A stretch of 64,000 nt of DNA from Halobacteriovoraceae bacterium (lineage in GTDB: Bacteria; Bdellovibrionota; Bacteriovoracia; Bacteriovoracales; Bacteriovoracaceae), in the NCBI GenBank assembly GCA_020635115.1, contig JACKAK010000006.1, forward strand, positions 124,001 to 188,000. Reading direction: 5' to 3'. The position numbers were made by a program, and so were the translations under genes. Below are positions 17,981-26,538 of this stretch, in pieces. How positions within the stretch are numbered: position 1 is the stretch's first letter; each line of letters opens with the position of its first letter. Under the pieces are notes generated by a model. That model searched no databases. It was not told the DNA's origin and saw nothing but the letters and a program-made list of their open reading frames with translations.

Positions 17981-19824
17981 TTTTTCATCCACCAAGTTTC
18001 AACCACATTGTAATCTCGATCACTCAATTGAGGATGAGTAAATTTTTTATCAATCGCAATGAACTTCTTTCGATTGACTCCCATTGGTATGATAAAATAA
18101 TTGAACATAAAAAACCTGTCTAATACCCTTGTGAAATATGTTAATTTTTCATCATCTGAAGCCGAGGAGAGATTATCTAATAATGAATCAACAAATTCAG
18201 AATTTAGCCCCAAAATATTAAAAACATTCCCACTTCGATTTGAAGAAGAGTGTAGGGCCTCAAAGTAATTTGGAATAATGGGAAAATCATGTCCACGTAA
18301 TTTAAAGTAAACCATATCAAAATTTTTATTTTTCAGAACATTAACATAGGCAGCATTATCAAAGTTTGAAATAGTAACTTCAATACCAAGTTTTTTTTCT
18401 AAAATACTAGCATAATAAAGAACAACTCGCTTAATATGATCACTTGATATGACAAATTCTATTGTAAAAGGTTTGCGCGTTTTTTTATTGACCAGCTTAT
18501 AATCTTGTTTTTTATCAATTTCCCAACCAGCTTCATTTAATAATTTTTGTGCCTCTAATAATCCTGACCTTAGTTCTGCCGAAGTTTGATATTTGGGAGG
18601 GGTATACTTCCCTTGATAAAATTCTTCATCTAATTCTAAATTTGATTCTTTAAGTATTTTTAATTCGTCTTCTGAAATCTCTTCTTGATGAGAATATTTT
18701 GTATCACCAAATATTGTATCAGTTCGTGATCTAAAACTATGATAATACATTTTATTAATCCAATCATAATTGAATGCCTTTACCAGGGCCTTTCTAACTC
18801 GACGATCCTGAAACTTTGTATGGCGTAGATTAAAAAACAATCCATATGCATCTACAGGGGCCTTACTTTCGAGAGTTTTAAGCACAATATTTTCTTTCAA
18901 GTCTACATTCTTCTTGAAATAATTCACCCAAGAACCTTCACTATTTTCGTTCCATATATTAGTTTCACCTTTCATAAAGGCCATTCGTGCGATATCTGAA
19001 TCCATATAGTACTGATAAGTAATTTTTTTAAAATTGAAACGTCCTTTAAAAATTGGAAGTTTATCGGCCCAATAATTATCGAATCTTTTAAATGTGATAT
19101 ACACATTTTCATCAAAATTATCGATATAATAAGGCCCAGATCCTATGGGTTTTATATTCAAACCAATACTGGATAATGGATTCTTCTCATAAAAACTTTT
19201 TTTAAAAATTGATAAAGTAAATAAATAAGGAAAAATATCTTTACCTTCTTGTCCTGATACATTGAAATTAAATTGAATAGTTTTTTCGTTTATAATGTCT
19301 ACAGAACTTACTTTTTTAAAGATATTTTCATACCAATGGTGACTTTTTTTGATTGTTTCATAAGAGAATGAAACGTCTAATGCAGTTACATCGTAATCCT
19401 CATTTGGATCAGGATTAACTGTCATAAATCTGGCCTCTTTTCTCAAATTAATTCTCAAATATGAATAATTATCTGGATACTCAATACTTTCTGCTAAGAG
19501 TCCGTAATACGTACTTGGTTCATCGAACGAATTTATTAAAAGACGTTGAAAAATATTAGAATAGACACCTGCTGCAGAATTATATTTTGAAAAATCTATC
19601 CAGCTCAATGGATTGAAAGTATTAAATGTACCAATTTCACTTAAAATTATTTCACCATTTTTTGGTGCACTTGGATTAACATGTTCAATATACTTAAAAT
19701 CATTCCGATATTTCGGGAAACCGATAACTGAAAAGGCGTGAGATTTAATAACCTTCGCAAAAGCATTGATTCCAAAAAGATAAATTAATGAATAGAGGAT
19801 TAGTTTCATAAGGCGATGTAACAT
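17977..19824 (-). CDS. YejA-like extracellular solute-binding protein (ABC importer, family 5)
   Basis: Signal peptide (residues 1-23, ending NAFAK) then a family 5 peptide-binding fold of about 590 residues. The mature start HAFSVIGFPKYRNDFKYIE followed by VNPSAPKNGEI and IGTFNTFNPLSW is characteristic of the YejA group, which feeds oligopeptides or microcin C to the YejBEF permease. No permease or ATPase gene lies nearby, so the partner must be elsewhere if it is an importer component. It is the first gene of a two-gene unit with the GNAT acetyltransferase. Confidence 0.8.
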   Translation of the reverse strand: MLHRLMKLILYSLIYLFGINAFAKVIKSHAFSVIGFPKYRNDFKYIEHVNPSAPKNGEIILSEIGTFNTFNPLSWIDFSKYNSAAGVYSNIFQRLLINSFDEPSTYYGLLAESIEYPDNYSYLRINLRKEARFMTVNPDPNEDYDVTALDVSFSYETIKKSHHWYENIFKKVSSVDIINEKTIQFNFNVSGQEGKDIFPYLFTLSIFKKSFYEKNPLSSIGLNIKPIGSGPYYIDNFDENVYITFKRFDNYWADKLPIFKGRFNFKKITYQYYMDSDIARMAFMKGETNIWNENSEGSWVNYFKKNVDLKENIVLKTLESKAPVDAYGLFFNLRHTKFQDRRVRKALVKAFNYDWINKMYYHSFRSRTDTIFGDTKYSHQEEISEDELKILKESNLELDEEFYQGKYTPPKYQTSAELRSGLLEAQKLLNEAGWEIDKKQDYKLVNKKTRKPFTIEFVISSDHIKRVVLYYASILEKKLGIEVTISNFDNAAYVNVLKNKNFDMVYFKLRGHDFPIIPNYFEALHSSSNRSGNVFNILGLNSEFVDSLLDNLSSASDDEKLTYFTRVLDRFFMFNYFIIPMGVNRKKFIAIDKKFTHPQLSDRDYNVVETWWMKK

Positions 19825-19993
19825 AAATTCAAAAAAAAATCATCGAACCTATCAAAATTACACATTTTTTTGCCAACAAGTGAAGTCTAAATAGACAAGT
19901 TCTCAAAATGTATTGTTACTCTTTGTTTTGAATTCAAAAAGATTTCTGAAACTATGTAAAAATTAAACACTTATAGCGATTTTCAGTTCTTAG

Positions 19994-21352
19994 ATGTATA
20001 AAAATAGGATGACTATTTTAAAATTTTTAACATTATTTCTTCTAATTGCCAGTGGTGTACTTCAAGCGACAAATGTCAAAAGTAATAATGAATTGAAGCA
20101 ATCTCAAGAAACATGTGAATCTTCTTTTATACCTTATTCTGAAGTTAAAAAAATTGTCCCAAATATTTACAATTTGCAAATTACACTTAATGAAAGCTTA
20201 AATGAGATAAAGGATCCAATTTTTAGAATAATCAAAATTTTAGATAGCATAAAGGGAATTGAATCAAGACCCAGTTTAGAATATGAAAAAAATCTCATTC
20301 CAATCGTATCAATTCTCACTGAAAATTTTTTATTAAAAAGTACACTCGGATATAGAAAAGAAATCTATGACCAAAAGTTAGATAAACAATTGCTTTCAAT
20401 CATGAGATGGATCCAATTTATTGATTCCCCTGACATGTATGATCAACCAATTTGGATAAAATATTGGATCCTAAAAGGAGTTTTAACTTCTGGTGAATTT
20501 GTAAAAGACATTGATACTGGACTTGTTCACATTCACAAACGTTCAAAAAATTATGCAGGTCCATTTCTAACATTTGAAAAATTTGCAGTTGAAGAAATAG
20601 TAAAAGCAATCAGTTCTTATCCTGATCAAAATATTATTCCGTTTAAAGATGTCGGTATATTATTTCGTAAAGTATATAGTTACGTTGTAAATAAATATAA
20701 GAAAATGATAGAAAATACATCCGATCCAGCTGGGTTATTAAGTGATTTTTTGGTTAAGCAAAACTACCTCTTGGCCGAAGAAATCTTAAATAAAGGTTTA
20801 GAATACACACAAAGTAAGATGAGACAACTTGACTATGAAGAAATTAGAAAATTCAGAAAAGTCTGGGCCGCGGCTGAGCACGGGAAAATTATTCAAACTC
20901 CAATATCTTCATTAAAAATAATCTCGGATATGATCCATTTTAAACCTGGTGAAACTCTTGTCGATATTGGGAGCGGACACGGTGATCCGGCCATCATTTT
21001 TGGAATTTTAAATCCGCAATTGAATATTATTGGCCTCGAACTGGTTCCCTATAAAGTTGAAGGAGCGAATATTAACCTAGATTATTTAGGATTAAAAAAC
21101 ATCAAATTTATCGAGCAAGACCTGTCGAAAAATGACTTCGAACTTCCTGAGGCCGATTATTATTACATGTTCAACCCTGTAGATATAGATGTCCTTGAAT
21201 CATTAGTTTCTCAAATTAAAAATAAACCAAACGCAAAGGTTATTAAGGTTTTAGTATTTTCAAATGGTTGGACACATGATGTACTAACAGATAACGGGTT
21301 TAAAGTTATCAACTTTAATATAAAAGCACACTTAAAAGTCTACTCATTATAG
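19994..21352 (+). CDS. Exported protein with a C-terminal SAM-dependent methyltransferase domain
   Basis: Residues 1-26 look like a signal peptide (ILKFLTLFLLIASGVLQA). A helical region with no known domain spans about 40-290; within it residues 149-240 resemble the protein encoded at 26539-28338 (PIWIKYW against PIWAKFW, then a shared R-x-x-N...PF and FRKVYS/FSKMYS). The C-terminal domain has a class I methyltransferase motif, LVDIGSGHGDPAIIF (about 322-336), with an acidic residue at strand 2 in IIGLELVP. Such a domain needs SAM, which is cytoplasmic, so export would be odd. A start at 20009 is also possible and keeps the hydrophobic N-terminus. Substrate unknown. Confidence 0.6.
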   Translation: MYKNRMTILKFLTLFLLIASGVLQATNVKSNNELKQSQETCESSFIPYSEVKKIVPNIYNLQITLNESLNEIKDPIFRIIKILDSIKGIESRPSLEYEKNLIPIVSILTENFLLKSTLGYRKEIYDQKLDKQLLSIMRWIQFIDSPDMYDQPIWIKYWILKGVLTSGEFVKDIDTGLVHIHKRSKNYAGPFLTFEKFAVEEIVKAISSYPDQNIIPFKDVGILFRKVYSYVVNKYKKMIENTSDPAGLLSDFLVKQNYLLAEEILNKGLEYTQSKMRQLDYEEIRKFRKVWAAAEHGKIIQTPISSLKIISDMIHFKPGETLVDIGSGHGDPAIIFGILNPQLNIIGLELVPYKVEGANINLDYLGLKNIKFIEQDLSKNDFELPEADYYYMFNPVDIDVLESLVSQIKNKPNAKVIKVLVFSNGWTHDVLTDNGFKVINFNIKAHLKVYSL

Positions 21353-21364
21353 AGACTTATTTTT

Positions 21365-22186
21365 TTATTGAAATTTTTCAGCGATTTTCATAGCAAAATT
21401 TGGATTTGCATATTTTAATAAAGCAGTAGAATTTGCGACTTTATCGACATGCTTATCTGATTGACTAAAAAAATAAGGAGAAATATCAAGATCTTTCAAA
21501 AACATTGTGTGACCCTTACCAGAAAATTTTCTTTGTATAAAACCAGAATCAAGAAAACAAATCTCACGAATCATAAAGTTTCGAGAGAGATAGATAATAA
21601 TTGTAAACTGGCTTAGACCTATAAGAGATTTTTTAAGTTTTACTCCTTTTGGAGATGATTGATCAGACCAATGAACTTTAATTTCAACCCGGTCGTTACC
21701 AAGAAAAAAGTCAAATCCCCTTTGTGAAGTTGATTTAATTTGATTAAGTCCAAAAATACATTTTCCGTACCATTCCCCTAATTGAACGGGAAGGTTTTTT
21801 CCATTCATGAGTATGTGTTCTTTTCTTAAAATATCATAAGAACTATTAATTAGTGCGACAGCATCAATAATAACTTTATTTTTGGGTATGTGAGCTATGG
21901 TAATATTTTTTGAAATTTTACTCAAAAGTTTTCTTGAAAACTGCTTTTCATACCACGTTTTAAAGCTATCAAGGGGGTAGAAAGTAAATGAGTCAAAGAC
22001 GTGACCTAGTTTAGACAAAGTCTCTCGATTGATTTCTTGAGAAAGATTTTTACACACAAAACTAAGGGGAGCAAACTCCCCTTCATTCTCACCTTTTAGA
22101 AAGAGTTCATCCTTATAATAGTCTGTGCTACCATGGGTAGTCTTATTGAACTGTGCAATCTCCTTATTTATATCATCATTATTCAT
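21365..22186 (-). CDS. Putative PD-(D/E)XK nuclease-fold protein
   Basis: The 273-residue product has no signal peptide. A central block reads LGEWYGKCIFGL, then QRGFDFFLGNDRVEIKVHW. The order Glu in a helix, then Gly-Phe-Asp, then E-I-K on the next strand is the PD-(D/E)XK nuclease core seen in restriction-type and repair nucleases. The rest is unassigned. No methyltransferase or DNA-binding partner gene is adjacent, so a restriction system is not supported; a solitary nuclease is possible. It is convergent with the exported methyltransferase gene, 12 bases apart. Confidence in the gene is high, in the function low. Confidence 0.5.
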   Translation of the reverse strand: MNNDDINKEIAQFNKTTHGSTDYYKDELFLKGENEGEFAPLSFVCKNLSQEINRETLSKLGHVFDSFTFYPLDSFKTWYEKQFSRKLLSKISKNITIAHIPKNKVIIDAVALINSSYDILRKEHILMNGKNLPVQLGEWYGKCIFGLNQIKSTSQRGFDFFLGNDRVEIKVHWSDQSSPKGVKLKKSLIGLSQFTIIIYLSRNFMIREICFLDSGFIQRKFSGKGHTMFLKDLDISPYFFSQSDKHVDKVANSTALLKYANPNFAMKIAEKFQ

Positions 22187-22286
22187 AGCGTCATGCTTCT
22201 ACCTTAAGGTTAATACTATCCTATATTATCAGAATTAAATGAATGCACAACAGAATGCACAGCATTATTGGAAAACAATTATAAAC

Positions 22287-24014
22287 TTAAACGTTAAAAT
22301 CTGATATCGAATAATTATAGTTTAGTATTTTCTGAGAAATTCCAGCATTCTCTACCAAATAGTATCTGCAGAAAAAGCGAAAATCATCCAATTTACTTTG
22401 TAAGAAGAGTTTTTCATCTCCTTGTGTCGATTCAATCATTCCTTTTGCTATGATTGCACTTCTCAAGTGAAGCCATGCAGTTACTAAATGACCTGAGAAA
22501 TTAAGAAAATCGGTTGCATGTTCTAAAATAGGTGCAAATTCATTTTTTTGCGCATGTTCAGCAAATTTTGCAACTATGGATTGTGCTTTTTCTAGAGATT
22601 TGCCAATAAGTGCAACCTCAGTTGGCCAACTACTGGCATTTGGATCAGTGAGTGTTTTTTGTATTTTCCCGGCCAAACGCATGAGAGTTTTTCCCTGATC
22701 TTTAAGAATTTTTCTAGTCACATAATCTATGGCCTGAATACCGTTTGTTCCTTCATAAATAGATGCAATTTTTATATCTCTTGCAAATTGTTCGATGGCA
22801 TACTCTGTACAATATCCATAACCTCCGTGAACTTGAATTGCATCGACACTTACATTAAAACCGTAATCAGAACTATATGACTTACAAATTGGAGTTAAAA
22901 GAGCTAATTCACTGTGGGCATCTTTATCACCTTTTTGGGAAGCATCAAAAAGAGAGGCGGTATACAAATTCAAAGATCTCAATCCACGAGACATAGATCT
23001 CATTCTCAAAAGCAATCTTTTCACATCGGGATGTTTAAAAAGCTCAGTTTGGAATTGAGATCTTTCCTTGGCGTATTGTAAAGTTAGTTCATACACTAAA
23101 TTTGCCTGAGCATCTCCTTGCAATCCACACTCAAGTCTGGCCTCATTCATCATGATGAACATATTTTGCATACCTTCAAGTTCATTACCTATAAGTTCTC
23201 CTATGCAATCGCTATTTTGTCCAAAAGCAAGTTCACACGTTGCCTGGCCATGTAGACCCATTTTCTCTTCAATTTTTGTACATACAACATCATTACTTGC
23301 ACCGTTTGTACCGTCCTCATTAATGACTAGTTTTGGAACAATAAACAACGAAAGTCCCTTAGGGCCTTTAGGTGCGCCTGGTGTTCTGGCCAATACGAGA
23401 TGAATAATATTGTCATATAGATTGTTATCACCGGAGGAAATGAAGATTTTGACTCCATTAATTTTGTATTTTCCATTGCCTAGTGGTTCAGCAGTTGTAC
23501 TTAGGTTTCCGACATCACTACCTGCATCTGCTTCAGTTAGACACATAGTCCCACCATACTCCCCAGTCATCATTTTTGGGATATATTTTTCTTTTTGGGC
23601 GTCATTTCCGACGGCCATAAGAACATTCATGGCACCTCTGGTTAGGCCATAATACATTGAAAAGGAAACATTCGCTCCCACGGCCATAGCATCAGCGGCA
23701 ACCATTACTGATCTTGGAACTGGTATTCCGCCAATTTCTTCAGGATAACCTAGTCCATACCATCCATTTTCATAAAAACCGCGTTGAACTGGAACTAAAC
23801 ACTCAGGTACACTCACTTTTGTATTTTCCCATTTGACGCCAACTTGATCTGATTCTTGTCGTGTAGGGTAAATTTCGTTAGCAACAAATTTATCAAATTC
23901 ACTCATAATGTCTTTGATATCTTGCTCCGAATAATCTGCATTTACCTCTTGTGCGTTAAGTAGTCTAAAAAGGTTAAAATAAACATCCTGAAGATCCGTC
24001 TTATACTGTGCCAT
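22287..24014 (-). CDS. Acyl-CoA dehydrogenase (DmdC/FadE-like, long form)
   Basis: A 575-residue flavoprotein that oxidises acyl-CoA to enoyl-CoA, passing electrons to ETF. The N-terminal extension and long C-terminus match the long acyl-CoA dehydrogenases that include 3-methylmercaptopropionyl-CoA dehydrogenase (DmdC). Motifs: CLTEADAGSDVGNL (FAD and substrate contact), KIFISSGDNN, ERSQFQTELFKHPDVKRLL, QVHGGYGYCTEYAIEQFARD and IYEGTNGIQAIDY, where the Glu is the catalytic base. The substrate chain is unknown. It stands alone, with a terminator-like hairpin upstream that isolates it from the lipoprotein gene. Confidence 0.9.
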   Translation of the reverse strand: MAQYKTDLQDVYFNLFRLLNAQEVNADYSEQDIKDIMSEFDKFVANEIYPTRQESDQVGVKWENTKVSVPECLVPVQRGFYENGWYGLGYPEEIGGIPVPRSVMVAADAMAVGANVSFSMYYGLTRGAMNVLMAVGNDAQKEKYIPKMMTGEYGGTMCLTEADAGSDVGNLSTTAEPLGNGKYKINGVKIFISSGDNNLYDNIIHLVLARTPGAPKGPKGLSLFIVPKLVINEDGTNGASNDVVCTKIEEKMGLHGQATCELAFGQNSDCIGELIGNELEGMQNMFIMMNEARLECGLQGDAQANLVYELTLQYAKERSQFQTELFKHPDVKRLLLRMRSMSRGLRSLNLYTASLFDASQKGDKDAHSELALLTPICKSYSSDYGFNVSVDAIQVHGGYGYCTEYAIEQFARDIKIASIYEGTNGIQAIDYVTRKILKDQGKTLMRLAGKIQKTLTDPNASSWPTEVALIGKSLEKAQSIVAKFAEHAQKNEFAPILEHATDFLNFSGHLVTAWLHLRSAIIAKGMIESTQGDEKLFLQSKLDDFRFFCRYYLVENAGISQKILNYNYSISDFNV

Positions 24015-24150
24015 AAATAATCCTGTGATAAGAAGTTAATGATTAATGTAAACTACTAAGCATTATATACAATGACTTCAAAAAGAACTAGGGCCTTTGC
24101 AATATTAACTTTTTATCTGAGAAATCTAATGAATAATTTAATTAAGATGA

Positions 24151-24190
24151 AAGGCCAAGTGACAAATTTTTGTGCTTGGCCTTTTTATTT
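24151..24190. terminator. Rho-independent terminator
   Basis: A perfect 9-bp stem (AAGGCCAAG, 24151-24159; CTTGGCCTT, 24175-24183) with a 15-base loop runs into TTTATTT on the plus strand. It sits directly at the 3' end of the lipoprotein gene and upstream of the acyl-CoA dehydrogenase gene. The T-rich tail favours the plus direction, but no plus-strand gene ends here, so its main use is probably to end the lipoprotein message on the minus strand. Confidence 0.7.
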
Positions 24191-24776
24191 ATAAATTAGA
24201 AGATGTGGTATTTGAAAGAATAAACCCTTCTTTATTATTGTTGTCTAAGAGAAACACTGGATTTGCTTCAAGTGGTTTTTGTAGATCAATTTCATAAGTG
24301 ACTTTATCAGTAGTATAAATAGCGTAGTGGGTATCAGATAATCTAATAGAAAACATTTTTTTATCCAATATTTTTTGGACTATGAAAGTATGGATTTCAT
24401 TTCTTGAAGTATCTCCTAAAACAACGTGGTTCACACTTTCAGCATTGTTATAAGTTCCTATTAAAAAGTCATTGTTGCTTCCATAACAACGATAGTCTTC
24501 AAAAGGTATAACTCCTGAGTAAGTATATTCCCAACTTATATCTCCATTACAAGGTGTATAAATATAGAGCATCCCATCAGAAGTATTTGCTTTAAACCTC
24601 ATGTTTCTGACTTCATCAGCAAATACACTAAAAGTAGACCCTCCTGTTGGATTATCGATTCCATAGGGACTAATGCTATTAACATTATTAGTGTTGTGTT
24701 CTTTATTGCTTCCACAAGAGCTTGATATCAACAACAAAACATACCCTATGAAAAGGACGATTTTTGAATTTTTCAT
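24189..24776 (-). CDS. Small lipoprotein of unknown function
   Basis: The N-terminus is a lipoprotein signal (hydrophobic stretch, then LISSSC with Cys at about residue 21), so the mature protein of about 175 residues is anchored by lipid in the inner or outer membrane. After an Asn-rich linker (KEHNTNNVNS) the rest appears beta-rich with no recognisable domain. GGGAG precedes the ATG. It ends at a terminator and is followed upstream by the left end of the insertion sequence, 145 bases from its start codon, which may have changed its promoter region. Confidence 0.6.
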   Translation of the reverse strand: MKNSKIVLFIGYVLLLISSSCGSNKEHNTNNVNSISPYGIDNPTGGSTFSVFADEVRNMRFKANTSDGMLYIYTPCNGDISWEYTYSGVIPFEDYRCYGSNNDFLIGTYNNAESVNHVVLGDTSRNEIHTFIVQKILDKKMFSIRLSDTHYAIYTTDKVTYEIDLQKPLEANPVFLLDNNNKEGFILSNTTSSNL

Positions 24777-24912
24777 TTTTGTCTCCCTAAAAAAATATAT
24801 TCATAGCTTTAGGAGCAATTTTTGTGCCAAAATGTTTGATATAAAATTAAGATGTTAAGAGTTAGATGATATAATAATAAAGTGTAAAAAAAACATCTGT
24901 CAAAACTTTAGA

Positions 24913-24943
24913 CAATTCGCCGCCTCTCTAACAAAAAAGTTGA
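24913..24943 (+). repeat. Left target duplication and inverted repeat of the ISL3 element
   Basis: CAATTCGCC at 24913-24921 is the target duplication; the inverted repeat occupies 24922-24943. The transposase stop codon is at 24946-24948, immediately inside. Confidence 0.75.
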
Positions 24944-24945
24944 AG

Positions 24946-26214
24946 TTATTGAAAATTCATTGGTACCCACTTAGAGTTCAAAAATCCGCATACTTGGAGG
25001 ATTTTAAGCTTAAAATACTGCATATTCCTATAACCATAAGCTCTTTTCTTTATTGTTTTGATGACGTTGTTTATTCCTTCTGAAAGTGATGAGGTAACAG
25101 GGTATTTGAAGTAGTTTCTGAATGTATCCCATCCATCATCAAACGTTTTCCACCATTTTTTTAGTTCATAGAAGATCCCTGCTTGATTTATCCATTCCCC
25201 CATCTCTTCAAACTTTGCTCTTGCTTCCGGAGCTGAAGCAGATTCAAATATCTGGTGCATACCTTCTTTAATGAGTTCTAGGTAAACAAAATATTCATTA
25301 TCTCTCATGACTTCCCGAATATGCCGGTTCTCAGCTTTTGTTCTTCGATCAGATTTTTTAGTGAATAACTGTTTAAATTTGCCACGAGTCAGTCTCTTTT
25401 GTTCTCCTTTGCACATGTGCTCATTTAACCACTGTCTCTCACTATTAATATAGTTTTGAAACGTCTGCATGATATGAAAACGATCCCATACAAAAATAGC
25501 GTTGGGACAGTTCTCTTTCACGCTAAGTTTATATCCATCAAACTGATCTGCCGCTACAACTTCAATCTCTTCACAGCGCTCTTTTCCCATGACATGAAAA
25601 AACTCATTAAGTGCTTCTTTAGAGCGGCTTTCAGACACCCAAATAACCCTCCTAGTGTCCAAGTCACAGATTATCGTGAAAAAGCGTTTATCCCTGGACT
25701 CTTTGGCATGATACTTTTTCTTTCTGGCATAGACTTCGTCTACACAAATCCTCCTGACCTTTGGGATCTTGTAGTGTTGAAACATCCGCTTCATTCTTTT
25801 AAAATCAAACCGCCACATACTCATAGGATCATTGCCAGTGAACTCAGCGGCCCGAGAGACTGGAGTAATCTCACAAAGACGTCCTAACCACCAAGCATAT
25901 TCCTCGGTTACGTGCGGAGTCTCCTCAGAGATCCAGTCAATTTTAGAAGTTCTAATTTTTTTACAATTACCGCATCGATGCTTAGTTCTTTTAAAGATGT
26001 AGTATCCCTTAAAACCATGAATATCCATTGTGCGAACTTTGACTTTATGCTCGCTAACTTTGGCTGCATCAAGCTCATGACAACACCTGGAACACTGTTT
26101 AACTTCACGTCCATCTTTGATAAATATCTCAATAAAGCCTTTATCTAACCACTCTTTAGTGTCTGTCACGTCAAAACCAGGGATGCAGTAACGGTGAATA
26201 CGTCGTAAACTCAT
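24946..26214 (-). CDS. ISL3 family transposase
   Basis: A full-length 422-residue transposase. The N-terminal zinc-binding part has CSRCCHEL and HRCGNCKK pairs, and an HTH region follows. The DDE catalytic residues are visible as Asp in RRICVDEVYA, Asp in VVAADQFDGYK and Glu in SSLSEGINNVIKTIKKRAYGY, the last being the hallmark of the ISL3 family. There are no frameshifts, so it may be active. AAAGGA precedes the ATG. It is transcribed away from the small passenger gene, with only 42 bases between the two starts. Confidence 0.95.
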   Translation of the reverse strand: MSLRRIHRYCIPGFDVTDTKEWLDKGFIEIFIKDGREVKQCSRCCHELDAAKVSEHKVKVRTMDIHGFKGYYIFKRTKHRCGNCKKIRTSKIDWISEETPHVTEEYAWWLGRLCEITPVSRAAEFTGNDPMSMWRFDFKRMKRMFQHYKIPKVRRICVDEVYARKKKYHAKESRDKRFFTIICDLDTRRVIWVSESRSKEALNEFFHVMGKERCEEIEVVAADQFDGYKLSVKENCPNAIFVWDRFHIMQTFQNYINSERQWLNEHMCKGEQKRLTRGKFKQLFTKKSDRRTKAENRHIREVMRDNEYFVYLELIKEGMHQIFESASAPEARAKFEEMGEWINQAGIFYELKKWWKTFDDGWDTFRNYFKYPVTSSLSEGINNVIKTIKKRAYGYRNMQYFKLKILQVCGFLNSKWVPMNFQ

Positions 26215-26256
26215 AGTTCAATCCTTTGAAAAATTAAGTATAAAGAGAGGATAACA

Positions 26257-26520
26257 ATGAAGTTTAAATCGTATAAGAGAAAAGAAGGCCCATGTAGAAT
26301 AGGGTCTATTGAGATGCCCAAATTAAGATTGAAACATTCAGATTTTTTTGAAGAAATAAGGGATCAAATTCCTGATAAAGATTATAAGGAATGGGAAGAA
26401 GATGCATTATTCTTTTTGTTTTTAAAACCTGAGATGGACCTGGACAACTTAAGACCTGAAAATATTGACGAGTATGCTGAGTCAATTATTGGTTTCCCTA
26501 AAATCAACTTTTTTGATTAA
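26257..26520 (+). CDS. Passenger protein within the ISL3 element, unknown function
   Basis: An 87-codon gene preceded by AGAGAGG six bases before the ATG. The product is basic at the N-terminus (MKFKSYKRKEG) and strongly acidic and aromatic afterwards (DKDYKEWEEDALFFLF), with no membrane segment or known domain. Its last codons and stop are encoded by the right inverted repeat, so gene and element end have evolved together. It is divergent from the transposase and may regulate it or act on the host; neither is shown. The good ribosome site and protein-like composition support a real gene. Confidence 0.6.
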   Translation: MKFKSYKRKEGPCRIGSIEMPKLRLKHSDFFEEIRDQIPDKDYKEWEEDALFFLFLKPEMDLDNLRPENIDEYAESIIGFPKINFFD

Positions 26521-26534
26521 GATCCCAATTCGCC
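26504..26534 (-). repeat. Right inverted repeat and target duplication of the ISL3 element
   Basis: Inverted repeat 26504-26525 and duplicated target CAATTCGCC 26526-26534. The stop of the neighbouring minus-strand gene (26539) is five bases outside, so that gene was not broken by the insertion. Confidence 0.75.
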
Positions 26535-26538
26535 TAAC

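Larger units (their letters stand above)
24922..26525. mobile_element. Complete ISL3-family insertion sequence with passenger gene
   Basis: Ends were found by eye. The 22 bases from 24922 match the reverse complement of 26504-26525 at 17 positions, including an unbroken 12-base block CAAAAAAGTTGA. Directly outside both ends is the same 9-base word CAATTCGCC (24913-24921 and 26526-26534), fitting the 8-bp target duplication typical of ISL3 elements. The element (about 1.6 kb) holds the transposase on the minus strand and a divergent 87-codon gene whose stop lies in the right inverted repeat. Intact ends, duplication and frame point to recent insertion. The target was the gap just downstream of the repeat-protein gene. 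Confidence 0.85.
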
